Source: Elysia crispata (Eukaryota; Mollusca; Gastropoda; Plakobranchidae). From it: 64,000 bases of DNA. The notes beneath the pieces were generated by a model. That model was not told the origin of the DNA, did not search any database, and saw nothing but the letters and a program-made list of their open reading frames with translations. The translations under genes were made by a program, and so were the position numbers. Within the stretch, counting starts at the first letter, position 1. The number at the start of each line of letters is the position of its first letter. Positions 24,523 through 38,900 of this stretch are shown one piece after another. Location: assembly GCA_033675545.1 (NCBI GenBank), contig JAWDGP010004927.1:843501-907500 (forward strand), given 5' to 3'.

Positions 24523-26943
24523 CTATCGTCTGCTTGAAGACTGTGCTCCACTGTGCGGGCCAGGAGGTCTCATGGGCTTCAAAGCATCAGCATTCCATGT
24601 CCTTAGGTTCGCCAAAGTGCGGTTCACTTTATTACACCACACAATACGCTCTTCTTTGGAGTCAGCAGACATCAAATATCTGGATCAGATTGAAAGAAAA
24701 AAAAATTATTTTTGCTGGAATATAAAGTCTCTCTCTTACTATTTATGTTTACAGTCAGCAAATTGGCAGTGCTACAGATGTTTAATTTTTTAATTAAATT
24801 CACAAACTGGTTAAGTGCAAACTGTGGGATTATAAAGTCTTTTCACTTTGGTATTCCCCACACCCAAAAAAATTCATACTACATACCTCAAGCAGATTCA
24901 CATTATTAAACATTACTCTTATCATCATAAATAATGTTAGTCTACAGGGGAGAAAACTTGAATCAAGAGAAGTGAAAAAGCCATGATCAGTGTGGTGGTA
25001 GTTCAGGCAAAAAATATTAGCTTGAAAGCGTTTGTCAACTTTTGTGTAACATATGTTAAGAATTAGTGTTCTACAATATTTTCTCCATTTTTTATGATGG
25101 ATGTGATAAAACTACTCCATTCATTGTAACCCCTTGCAGAAATAATTCTTTCAATAGCATAAATAAATATGCTGAGGGCTAAAATATCGTAGACCCATAT
25201 TTTGGGTTGAAAATTGTATTTCAGAGTCAAGTATTTCCAGAACCAAAACCAAAATTCTAGGATTTTTTCAAGATTATGGGGGAACAATTTTACTTTGTAA
25301 ACCATGCCATGAATGACAGGCAGCCAATACACACTAAGGAGGTGACTCTATTAAAGGCACTGGCTGGCATATCTGACTAATCTATCATGTTGCCAGTCAG
25401 ATGATTAATCACCTTGACAGCCTATAGATAAGATTCTGGTGAATTTCATCAGCACCAAGATTAACTCACTAAGGACTTTTCCCGATACTGCATCTGTATT
25501 GTTCTTTTTTCTATTATAAACTGATCCCGATACCCCATCAGGTTGAACTTTGTAATTTTTCTTATTAGAACTATACCTGATACAGCCTCAGCATTGGCCG
25601 TCAATATTGCTGTTCATTAGTTTCATTTCCTACTGAATTTCTAGGGTGTCGTGAGAAAAGTTTTTTAGTTATCAAGAGGGACCTCACTCTTGTTGCTTGC
25701 CAACCTGCAAAGGATGGCCAAGATGACCGATAAAATACGCCAAGATCTAGAGCCAATGTCTTTGACTTTACTCAAAATTTAGATCTAGAATCTGATGTGA
25801 ATGAATAGTGACTTATCAGACCCTGCTGATTACCAGTTTGAGCCAGGATGGGTAGATATAGACTCATCAACTGAAAATGATGGTAATACATGCTCTAGAT
25901 CTAAAGGTAGATCTAAGATAAATCCAAATTGGCAAAAATTTCCGTGAAATGATAAAAAAATCCTAATTTTTAAAAATTCATTAAAAAAAGACAAATACAT
26001 TTATTGGATCAATTTTTTCAATCAAGCATGATTTAAATTTCCTTGCACTGATCTTTTATTGCATTTAAAGGATTATGCAGGGTGATACGATTTTTTGAAA
26101 ATAGGCCAACTTGTTTTTAATGTTGAGAAATTTGCCGGGTTGTGGTCCTGGTGAGGTAATGGGCGCCAACTTACTTGACACTAGTCGTTGAATTGTATGT
26201 TCGAGTAACCAATGTGTCATGCTCTCCTTTCAATGGTTGTCTAACAGTCACCATCTCAAAAGTATTAGGACGAGCACAGAATTCGCGCGATACAAGCCCA
26301 ACCTTTTCACTAACACATCGCTTGAGGTCAATAACAGCCATGGGATCCTTGGAAAAAAAGAGCCAAAAATATAAGGAAAGGTAAAAAACAGGAGCAAAGT
26401 CCCTTACTTTATGTAAAATCAACCAATGTACCTCTCACACTTTTTAAATCAATATTCATCTAGAATCTCATTTCAATTCGAATCTATAAACCAAGCACCA
26501 TGCATCAAGGTCTCTGAAATCAATATTTGATATTAAGTAATTGATTTAACTGAAACAACCTACCTTAAAGACGATGTATCACTTTTGTACTTTAAGTAGT
26601 TTGATACTTTAGGCATCAACGCTAATGCAGTGGACTACTGACAAAACGACAATGAAGATAAAAAGAGAGAAATTCTAGAAAGCTAGAAAGTGCAAAAGGC
26701 ATCTAATTGAAATAAGCTGTGATGATCATGTATGACTAATGGTTGCTTATCTTTTAACTCAACAAGATTTCAGTGCTGAGGAAGAAACCAACCCAGTTGA
26801 AATAGCAAGGTACTGTTAACAATTTAACTATTTACCTTGCGAGTTTCATCATCAGGATATTTCCATATGCACAACTTGTTGCCTGTCAGCACACACCAGC
26901 GACGATGCCATGCACCAAAACCACTCACATCATCAAACATTGT
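24523..26943 (-). CDS. ANLN: Anillin exons 23-25: pleckstrin homology domain and C-terminus
   Basis: Three exons (26836-26943, 26175-26347, 24523-24679) encode the PH domain that binds membrane PI(4,5)P2 and recruits septins. Conserved signatures are [55 protein letters not shown] and [11 protein letters not shown]. The C-terminus extends past the human end with a short Ser/Arg tail and stops with TAG at 24523-24525. Confidence 0.92.
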
Positions 26944-29900
26944 CTAAAAGGACAAACCAAAAAAAAAATGCAAAACATCATGGAAACAAGTTGAAGTCTA
27001 AGTAAGTATTGAAAAAAAAGTCTTAGTAAGTAAGGCAAATGAGGAAAGACACTTCAAAAGTTCTATTTTTAATCTAAGTTGTGGCAAGTTCTCCTCTGTA
27101 TCTGTTCCCATTATAAAATCCATAATAACGATGAAGCAGTGACCATTATGAGACACGACAAAGGTTTATGACTTATAAAATACATCCTTAGTGGCAAATT
27201 TTACAAGGTTGCATCGAAATACACCTTCCTCTTCAAAATACCTTCAATACACACACACAAAAAATATGGTATGGTTGGTAAAAGTTATTTTTTGCAAAAC
27301 TGAACCACAAATAAATTAGATACTTACAAGGAAACCTCTCTCTTCAACATTTGACTCCATCAAACATTTGAGTCGCATGTAGATTTGACCATACAGAGGT
27401 GAAAGATAAGAAAGCTGAAAAATAAAAATTAAACGCACTTTACAAATCTACTCTAGAAAGAGCCTTCCCCCACCCCAGCCCAAACCAATGATTAGCTCTA
27501 TGAACATAATTACAATCATTTCATGGGTAGGCAAATCAAGTACCAGGAACATATTCCAAGTTTTGTAATTTTAAAACCTTGCCATCAATTTCTAAAGCAC
27601 CAACCAGTTTGTTGTGAATCAAAGTTAAAAATGCAACAACTTTTCACATCCTCACCCGTTCCAAGTGAAATGAAGATTTATCCAACATCTTCCTTGTCAA
27701 TTCAATGGAAGTCACATGACTAAAGCTTGTGGTTCGTACAGCTCTAGGTCCCCCTGGGCTCTCACCTGCAAGCATACAGAGATTAAAGAACTTAAAAGAA
27801 ATCAGTTTGATGCCTCAAGTAACAAGACAATACAAAAGCGAACAATTTAATGATGGTGAACTATCTCAGAACAAGCTACTCAATTTAACATAGTTGTTCT
27901 CAAAAACTCATAAGCTTTCTCATTGCCCTTCATATTGAGGAAATTTTCTTCTCATTTTCTTTCAACTTGACATTAAAAAAGCCCATTGTTAGAAACCAAT
28001 TAAGAACTGTTACCGTCATTTCTCTGACCTCAATTTTTTACTGCTCTAATTTACCTTCATTCTGCTATGTTAGGCTCACATTGCTGCAACTGAGAGTGCT
28101 CAAAAGTTTCATAGAAAACTTAAACTAACTTCAATTATATCATGTCATGTCTGGAAGCTCCATTGTGATTCCAAGATTAGATCAAGTAATAAATGAGGTG
28201 AAGGAGGAGTGTTGCCATCTTTGCCTGGTACACAGCTTGTCCATTAAAGTAGCACTACTTTAGGAGAATTTCTATGGTAAAGACTGTTTCTAATACTATA
28301 GGCTTACAGTAACACAAATTTTTATCTTGTAATGTTCAAAAGAGTCTTTTGTAATGATTTCAAAGAAACACATTTAGGGAGGATGGTTTCTATTTTTCAA
28401 TTATTACTCAATTTAGTTTTAACACTGAGAATCACTTAAAAAAAAAACCAGATTTTATGGCTTTGCAAATTATTGTCATCTAACATCCAAGAGGTGTTAT
28501 GAATATCTAAATAAGTAATATATTAAACTACCCCTATGTGATGCTCATCAATCAATAACAATGTAGCTATGAACCAAAACATCAAATAAACATCTATAGA
28601 CACTGCTTTGCGTTGAATCCTACAAAAAAAATAATGTGTCGACCGAATGAACAAAGAAAAAAAAATTCCAGAAAGATGTTTAAGATGTGGTTGAAACTGC
28701 CATCTCTTAATGAAGAAATCAACAGATGACTATTTTTATGAAGTGGACAAAAACAAATGAGGTAATAAACTGAGATTACCAGAAACTCTATATTGCACTT
28801 CCATCTTCAGTGCAGAAAATCCTTTAGTAAAAGGTTAATTAAAGGTCGATGAAACATAATACATATGCTTTAGATGATCAAGAGATGGCATTTGATAAGT
28901 AACAGTAAAAACGAAAAAGATCTTGGTGTTCTCATTGACCTTATGTCTATACCTTCATATGGCACTAAACTATGTAAGAATTTATATTTACAGATAGGAA
29001 AAAAAATGGCAGCATGAGAATTTATTTTAATGAGACTGTGAATAATATCCTTGTAAGATCTCTAGCTCAATTCAAACTTGATTGTTATGATGCTTTATTA
29101 ACATCTCTCCCCAAAGACTTATCATGTAACTACAACTGGTTCAGAAAATCAAAGAAATACTATCACATTAGTCCTGTTCATCACTTGCATTGGTTTTCTG
29201 TTAACAAACTCATTATACACCAAGTGTGCGTGATTTGTTACAAATATCTTAATCAGGTGATGTCAACTTATCTCTCTGACTGTTACTACAAACTTTAGGT
29301 CAACTTTCCTTTTACCATTTAATTCTTAAAATATGGAACAAAGTCCAGAAGCAATTAAGGGTGCACCATCTTAAGAAACTTTTAAATATAATATGCTGAA
29401 ACAGCACCTGTTTAACATTAGTGTTGACATATAATACAAAATTGTGTGCCAAAACGTCGTGTCTTTTATTTTAGTTACAAATATTTTTAATTAACTGTAA
29501 ATGGTATGGCTCCTTTCGATTGTAAAGCACATTGGGCATGCATTTTCATGGAGGTGTGCTATACAAGTTTAATTTATTATTATTACTTTTGAATGATGCA
29601 GGCAATCCCATGGAAAAGATTTGGTATATGATGAGGAAACAAGTTAAAATGAACATACACACAAGGCCCTTGCTTTTCTTTGGTGTTTTCTTCTTTTTGT
29701 CCTTTCCTACTGCTTCTCTTGACACACTCTGAAAATTGAAAGAAGGTAAATGTCAGTTTTTTAATAACTTCGTTCAATCGTTACTCATTAAAAATTTGAT
29801 TGAAAAAGTATTTATTACGTAGTTGATTATGTGCTAGAAAACCAAAACGGCATTTTTTTCAACATAATGACTTGAGGCTATAATCATAAAAACATTCTCC

Positions 29901-32900
29901 AGACAAACACATAAAAACCCACCATGCCATAAATGTCAACAGTAAGCTTAAAATTTCCAGTGATTCCGTTAATTTTGATGAGGTTGGGGAAGTCCAGACT
30001 GCCTCTCATCATTGGGTCATGGGTTGAGAGCATCTGAGTACAAATCAGCTGGGCACCGTTGCGGATCAGCAAGATGAAATAATGTGTTGTATTGTCTAGT
30101 GGGGGGAAATAAAAATAGTACTTTAATAACATTAAAGAGAATGAAAATTATAACACAGCGAGAATAAAAAGCATTCTCAAGATTTTCATAATCAATAGAA
30201 ACAAAATGGGAAGAGTTTAAATACTATCAGTTGACTTGCATTTTTGCCCCATTAAAAACAACAGAAGAACCAAAAACATATTTTGGAGACTAGGAATTTA
30301 AAAGAATGCAAACAGTCTGAAAATTTATGCCATTATCAGAATTAGAAAGATAAGTTTTTAGACCCAGCTCTATTTACAGCATTCATAATAAATAAATTGT
30401 GCTTTCAAAACAAAACTAAGTAAATTCATATATTAAACAAAATTAAAATATATATATATTTTGCTCTTTTCCGTTTTTCTAATAAAAAACGACCACCTCT
30501 TCAAACAGAATATATACAAATTGCATAATGCACCAGTATGTTTCCTGATTCAAATCTAATTAAAAAAAAAAGAAAAAGAAAAAGGCCCCACAGACCATGG
30601 GACGTTCCTATTTTGGTGACAAAATCCCTCTTCAGTGGCAACCTTATATCACTGATGGTAAGAGAACCTTGTGGGCCGGGACCCTCTGCTGACAGCTGCC
30701 CCGTGGCCTTCAGCCGCTCTATCTCAGTCATGTAACACTGCCTTTTCTGACCTGAATTGGAAACATTGAGAAGATACAGGACACTATCTTTCTTCTCTTA
30801 TTTGATCAATTTTTCTCAAAATTTGTCAAATGAAAACACCCCCTTGCAAGTAAAACAAAAAATCCTCCACACTTTAAGACTTTTATTTTCTTGAACTCTG
30901 CCTCCATTGATGAGGGAGGAAAAGAAGAACAGCAAAGACTTCAAGGGATCATTAAGAGCGTGGATAAGCTTCATCAGACATGCACCTCATCTTTGAGTAT
31001 GTCTGTGTAGGTATGTTAGGGTGTTCAAGCATATTTCCTATTGATTATAAAAAAAAAATTTTATGCAAAAATGATTCATCAAGAATTTTTTCAATGTTTA
31101 AGCTGCCAAACTAAAAGTAAAACATATCTCGATAGGGTGGCCCTAGATCTAATCTAGCTCTAGAAAGTTAAGCTAAATATCAGAAAATTTCTTGTTTTGG
31201 GACAACATTCTAAATTTAGATGTAGGTATACAGGAGTGGGCCCTAAATTTAATTTTAAAACAGCAGATCAAGCATTTCAAAAAAGGTTTCTTTCTGCTAG
31301 ATACCTATGTCAATTCTTGAATCTGATATAAAATTGCTAGAAAGCTTACGAGGAAAAATTTTTTGGCAGGATTTATTAACCAGAAGATTGTATTGCTTGA
31401 ATGAAAGAGCACTAAGTTTTTATTTTGAGAAAACTATGGAACAGATGTACAGCTATAACTCTTTACTTACTTTGAGCCAATATATCGGCTAAAAAAAAAC
31501 TACATAATGCAGCTTACTCATACTGGCTATATATATCATTGCTCCTTACATTTAAGAAAATTAATTCAGTCCAACCCATAAAATAATAAAGTAGGCAAAG
31601 AGTTCATGTTGAAAAGTGTCAAGGAAAGGTTTGACTTCTAAAAAGAAATGGTTGGGAAAATAATTAAAATAATTTATTTGATTATAGGAATCCATTCACC
31701 AAGACTAATCTGGTGGTTTTTAAAGCCAAAAAAGACCCCAAACTCTAATTAGTTTGAATAAATTTAGATTAAAGCTCAGGCTTAACTTTCTGTAATCAGT
31801 GATTTAAAAGTCACCTGGGTAGAGAAGCAAAATTGATTTTAACAGTCAGGTGTTACAATAAGATACTGAGAATAGAGGTAGTGTTCAGGCCTTTGCTAAT
31901 AGTGCCAAATAGTAGGAAGTATTCCTTCTAGCACCCACTAAGCCAAAATAGGGTCATGGTTGTAGGGGAGGCACTATTCAATTCTAATGGTCATTAGATG
32001 AAAATGTTTGCTGCAGTCATATTTAGAGAGTATAACTCTCCATTTCCTCAAATTTTAATTTAACGAGGATAATCATAGGTGATGGGGGATTTGACTACAA
32101 AATAATTGTAGATGAAAAATAAAAAATAAAACTAGTGTAAAGGTCTTCCAAATTAAGTGAGTGCACACATTTGTCTTGATCTACCAATCCAAGGAGGAAA
32201 TAGACTACTAATCTAGTGTTTTTTAACCTGAAATCCAGTCCCCTGCCCTAAATGATTTGGAGTAGATGCAAATTAGATAGTGGGCTAAATTGTCTTTAAT
32301 CAACCATTTAAAAGTCATGAGAGTACCAGGGAGTGTTGATTCTAAAAGTGAGGAGCAAAAATCTACAGGACTTAAAGTAGCAGACGTCGGAGCCTTCACT
32401 GTGGAGCGGTTGGTAGTTCTCCCCAGTCTCCTATCATAAGCAGCATCTAGGCCATAGATATAATTTTTTTTTCAAGAGTAAAAGAGAGGAAATCTACCAT
32501 TTAAACTGCAAACCTTGATGAAAATAACTCACAGCTCAACATCAGTAATAACTTAAAAAAAAAAGAAGAAACTTTTTAATATTCAAGTAAAGAGAATGAC
32601 AAATTATGTGGAATGCACATCTCCTATAAGCTGGAATGAATGTGCTAGTGCTAGTATCGATCCTAAAACTTACAGGCCAAGAGTAACACTCTGTTGCACT
32701 CCACCTGCTCGCTGGAGCCAGCAAAAATAGGATTTCCTACACAGCACTTGTTGAGGGCATTGCTAGTTTGCATGATCACTGACTGCTCTTGCTGGACCAA
32801 CTCCTTTAATTCCTGGCTCAATAAACAAAAATATCTTGAAAGAACTGAAAAAAAGGAGAGATAGAATTCCTAGGCAAACAAGTGCCCTAAACTTTTTGCT

Positions 32901-35900
32901 CAGCATTTTTCAACAAAATCGGATAAATTTTGAATACAGTGAAACAGAAAATTATGTAAAAATTCTTTTTGTGCAAATTTATAATTTCAATTGGGAAGAA
33001 CTTTAGCAGTAAATTCAAAATGAAGTTAACCTCCCCCCCCCGAAAAGTATTACCTTTGAAACCATCACCCCTCCAATAAGAAATGAAAGAACACATATCA
33101 AAACTTTATTATGAGAAAGATGAAATATAATGGTAAATAAATGGCTCTAAAAGAATCTTACAAAGCAACTATGTCTCAAGAAATAAGCAAGTAGAGCCCA
33201 AACCTTGATGCGCTCATGTACAGCTCTACGATCATCAGTCCGAGGCTGGGCAGATGTATAAGGCATGGAAATATCCTCTTCCACTACATGCTTGCCGACA
33301 TACTTACTACTGCGCACCACAGGCGCCATCATGTGCTGGTTGATGGTTCTGATTGAATGAATAATTCAACACATTTCTCACCGACAACTGATTAGATTGA
33401 ACTGCCTAATTTTAACTTAAATCTATAGAAAAAAATTGTCTGATAAATTCATGAAAAAAAAAAGTTTGGTAAAATTAAGTAAATGATTATAAATGTGAGA
33501 CCCTGTTTGACACCTAATACTCCAGTAGCCAGGTGGCAAAACACCATATCTTAATATTTTAAGATTAGTGTTAAAATCTGAGACCAGCTTTAGGAGATAA
33601 TTTAGGTCAACAAAAACAATCAAGATTAGCCGGTTAAATTTAAAGTTTCACAACAATTTCTTTCATTATCATGGGTGCAGGCTCAGGGTCATTAGCCCTG
33701 AAAGGCTTAAACTTAAACAGATATTTTTTTTTCTGTACAAGCTACCTTATTAAGGTACCTATTAATCTATGGCATACACTGACTGATAACTGTTTGCTGA
33801 TCCTACAATCAATATGTATGTACAATATGCTTACAACATTCTTGTGACAGCTAAAGATCTTGCTCATTCCATTGCAAAACTTCTATCCAATATAAGCTTT
33901 TTTGTTCACTAAAAGCTGAATTCAACTGATTTTCAAGCAAATGACAAATCTGCAATAAGGTCGACACTTTATCTTCTTAACTTTTTTTTTATATACCAAA
34001 TTTAAATAACATATAAACCATGGCAAAGCAAGGAGTGGACTTTACAATGAAAAAAGCTTTTACCATAAAAATCCGCACAAAGTATTAATGCCCTAGTTTT
34101 AATTTTAGAACCCCTCCTCTATCCCCCGCCCCCCGAAAAAAAAAATTGTTTTAATAAAACTGTACATTTTTTAACGAAATTTTATTTTGAGGAGTGAAAG
34201 GCTGAAAAAAAAAGAGGTAGCAAGAAAGAGATGTTTGTCCACTATATTAGACAACAGTAAAAGCAAGGAAAACTAAAAGGATGGGGAAATATTAAGATCT
34301 GGTAGGAAAGGAGCCATTCCAATTGAAATATAAGATCAAGATCTTGACTGGAGATGAATTTTGAAGGCTGCTGGATCTATCAAAATTTTACTTGTAATAA
34401 GGAATTAGTGAAATCTCATTTTTCACCAGCAAAAAACCAAGTATGACTTAGCTCAAACAAGAACGGGCTAAAACACTGAAAGAGACAACAAAGGCGAAGC
34501 CAGAGTGTTAGAACAATACATAAAAGGTCATCAAATAGCCTTGCTTGAGCTGGTTTGAATCTACAAATTATTGGTTTCTGTTTAAAATGACAGACTACAG
34601 ATATTATTTTGAAAAGGAAAAATAACAACCACTCACAAAGCTTTAAGCACTAACTATTAAACAATATGCTGACAGGGAAGAAACTGATCTTTTCATCTTG
34701 TATATAAGATTCAATATTTTTAAATCAGTGAACAATAGCAAAAAAAACAAAAAACAAATAAAAACCAACAAACATACAAGGCCCTCTCGATAACTTCAAT
34801 TTTTCTACAAACTGGAACCCAAACAGTATTAAATCCAAATTTGTTGGCCTCTCAGTTATTGGTACTGGAGCTATCACATCCCTTCCCAATGCATAAAGGG
34901 TACTAGAGTGCTGTTTGTTTTATTGTTAGGATTTAGGATTGCCAGTTGTCAACCATGGCAGCTAGTGAAAAAGTGACATCAACCCAACCGTTTGATTTTA
35001 TAAGACAAATAAAAAAAAAGGAAAGCAGTCAACACAACCCTTTTTTTTTTAAAATAGAAAGATAGAGGGGCCGGTTTGGATTCCATGGGTTAATACCAAC
35101 ACAAATGAATATCAACTCATCCCACTCCCACACAAGTGTAGCGATCTCCTCTTCTGTTAATGGTACTTTTTGGTTTAACCAAGGACCATACATAAAACGA
35201 TCTTGCCTAAGCATAAGACCGCACTTGTACAGTATTTAAATACAGAGCGATGAAAGGCCCAAACTTTATTATAGCAGGAGGTTGAGCGACCACTACCAGC
35301 GGGCCTACCTGGGGAAAGGAAGTTGGGGGATCGTGGGCAGTCTAGACCTAGCTCCCCTCTGTCTATCTCTCTGCACCTCTCCCCCACCTCACTCATCACT
35401 GGATTGGCCAATGCGGCACAACTGACTGCCAGTTTGGGACGTAACTACACTCCCGCATGACCCCTCTCCCCCCTGGTACCATTAGATTTTTCTTTGTCTC
35501 TCCTGCTGAATTCCCTTCTCACAGGTACACGTAGAGCTCACTCAGTCTCTCCTGTTGTATCCAAGTTCGGGCCTTTCCTCATCCTTCTAAACCAAGCACA
35601 GGTAAGAGTTTGCACAGTAATAAAAAGCGGGATCCTGGTACGGTGTCCCTGCGGTAGGTGCCGCTATAGTCATTTTCTACTGTATAGTCCCCCCCAAAAA
35701 TTATTTAATGGTCACCTAACTAAAATTAGAATGCTATTGCTTACGCGCTCTTTCTGTATGCGGCTAAGCTATAAGGGCGGTTGTCTTCATCATCATCATC
35801 ATCATCTGCAGTGGATCCCACACTGTTAGTGTAATTCTGTTGAAGGCAACAAGAGACAGACTGGGTAAGATTGTTTAAAATTCAGAAAATTTTGACTTTT

Positions 35901-38900
35901 CTATTGCATCCTTCAAAACAGAACATTGATAGTTCTACAGTCACATTCAGCCATAATTAGATTATCTTAGTTCTATGCAAAATATAATGATGTTGGACAC
36001 TTTTTTGTTTGTTAACACTATGAATATTTTTTGCCAAGACTTTTGGCACATTCTAGGAACCAAATTGAGGCCAAAACTAAATCTAGGCCTAGTAAAAAGC
36101 CAGTGCATATTGGTGCTGCGAGCTGGGAGAGTGGTGCAATGTGGAATGTTTTTGATTGTTTGTGGTTAATAGCAATGGGTTAGGCTAACCTTGCCTTGAT
36201 TGTCTGGACACAACTATCATAGACTTCCACCTAGAATGCTAAATTGTGCATAAACAGACCTGCCACCCTCCAGGGAAAGAAAATCTGAATGATTCTGTCA
36301 AAAAATCTGAATGACTCAATTTATTTTTGCCCTCTACAGCGTATATTACAAAACATAATGCGGTCTTTGGTGAATGTTCATTTATCGGTTTAGCTCTGAA
36401 CTCTGATAGACTAGTTTTCTTAGCTTGTAATTCTGAATAATCGTAAGATCTTTTTTCCATACCTCCTTCAGTTTAAATCAAGTACTCTATGCCTTGTATG
36501 ACAAGGAGTAAATGTACTCCTTACTGAAAGGGTTAAAAAATGACATATTTGATGCTCTTTCCTGATTTTAGATAGTTTTTCTACACATGGTGTATAGGCC
36601 TTTCTCACACTTGACTCGGAAAATTAAAAATCTCATGAATTTTGCTAGATCCAGCTGTTGAAAACGTAACCAGATATTTCATGAGGAGCACGTTGACAAT
36701 TTGATGGAAACTAATATTTTAATTTATAAATAATCTAAGGAGAGTAATCATCTCTATTGTTCAATCATTTATTGAGAAACAGGTCAATTTAAGTACAAAA
36801 GTTCCGCTGTGACGTTGAGACTAGTTAAGCATTATGTAGCATGTAACTTAGGTCTAGATCTAGATCTAAATTCTACATTAGATAAAATGATCAAAATCAT
36901 AGATCTTGTGCAGATTGTAAAGTTTGCATTCAGATAAAACTTCTTAGGCCTATTATCAGATCTAGATTTTTACTTTTCACAGACCTACAATTACTGAGTC
37001 TCCTGTCATTTCATCTTGATTTACTCTAGTTCTATTTAGTATTTCTCAATCGATCTTGATAACTAACAAGTTATAGATAAAAAAAAAAGCGCTGTCCCCT
37101 AGTAGAAATTAATCTTAGAAGATAAAATAAAAATAATCCTTCATTAGAAATAATGTCGAAGTCTGGATGTAAAGATAGGGAGAAGGTAGCACAGACAAAT
37201 AAACAATAAAGTAAACAACTCGGTAGAATCTATCTTCTGGATGGTTACAACTAAAACATTAATATCAATTTCGATATCGCATTTGATAATATACAATAAA
37301 AAACAATATCGATATAATATAAAGATATCGTCCGTATTTATTCTTTTGTGCAGGCTGTCTGTCGATCTTGCAGGTTTAATTAAAAAAAAACAAAACGACT
37401 GAAAATGTTTTTAATTGTGGAGGTGAAAACTTAGATTGGAAAAAAAAATTGGAATATTTCCTTAACATTCGGAAAATTGGAAACGGACTAAATTTGCGAA
37501 AAAAATCGGAATGATTCCGATTCAATTGGTATGAATGGCAGTTCTGCATAAAACAAAAACCTTTAAGTTTAAGTATTCTTATTAACCATTATGCAGATAA
37601 ATTAAAATGACAACACTCACTGGCTTCTTTCTCATGACGACATTATTTACATCCATGTCAGGATCATACTCATCGTCCTGCACCACCTGGCAAGGCTGCT
37701 TCTTTCTCATGACAACATTTTTGGGATCCATATCTGGGTCATAGCCCTCATCCATTGTATCATCAAAAGCGTCATCCAGTAGATCACTGACTGCCTTCCT
37801 GTTGTAGCTGGCATCTTCAAGCTCATCATTCTCATCATCACCAGAAGCAAGGCTCTCCTCATCAGGTTGATAGCCCACTTTGTGATTTGAAGGAGCAGTA
37901 TCCAACCCAGATTTGAGACCTCCTTCGCTGTCACCATAGCTGTCCACACTTGAGGCACTGGTCCTGCTGGATGGCTTGGGATGACCAAAAATGCTCTCAC
38001 GCCGAGTTGCCTCCGAAACAAAGCCTCTCAAGCTAATATCATCATCGCTCACTTCCAAAATATGTCTGAATGTGATAAGAAAGACAAACTGTTATTTTTC
38101 ATTCCAATCTTGTTTCTATATCCTATTGATTTACTGCAGTTCAAGGAAGAAGCAAACATGGCAAATATTCTTTGTGGATTCTTTTATGCATGTCTTGGTG
38201 AATCCAGATGAGAAAATAATGCAATCAAGATGTTCACTAAACCTAGAATACATCAATTGAACAACGGATGAAACGTTTCCTGTTGAGACAATGTTTTATT
38301 TGCTAAGAAAAGTTTTTTAAAGCATGGAAACTCAGGATTTCTCATTTTGCAGATGAATCCAAGCTTTGTGACGAAAGACTGCCATTTGGTCAAATCTAGT
38401 ATTCTAAAAAAAACATCTGAAAGCCCTTGAGTTATTACTGAAGTCAAGATTTCAGCACCGCGTCCAAAACACAGAATGAACCTCTTATTACACCAATTGC
38501 CAATGATGAACGGATCACCACATGCTATATAATCCTGGACAAACAATCATGCCAACAAGAAAGATCTCTTATATCTGTTACTTTTCAATCTTGAAAATCA
38601 CACCAATGAACAAACAAAAAGCCTTAGCAACACAACATTGAAGACAATATATTGCATTCTTTGTTATTATCATCCCTGTTTTTCTACCTACCCTTTCTCA
38701 ACACTAATGTAATCCTTACTAGGACAAAATTCACTGAATTTTCGTTTCCTTCTAAGTGCTTTTTCTGTAAGCTGTCAATCTGGCTACAATCTAGATTTGC
38801 AGTAACCAGTCCAGATCTGAATACTTTCCGTGCTTTATTTTTAAATATTTACCAAGCCTAGTACAGCCAAGACTACTTAGCTCGATCTTCAGGGGACATG

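Noticed and set aside
24371-24793. 140-codon plus-strand frame
   Set aside because: It is antisense to the terminal anillin exon, whose minus-strand frame is strongly conserved.
35029-35214. Minus-strand frame with [16 protein letters not shown] considered as an extra anillin exon
   Set aside because: Phases of the flanking exons close without it, human anillin has no counterpart, and no suitable splice sites fit.
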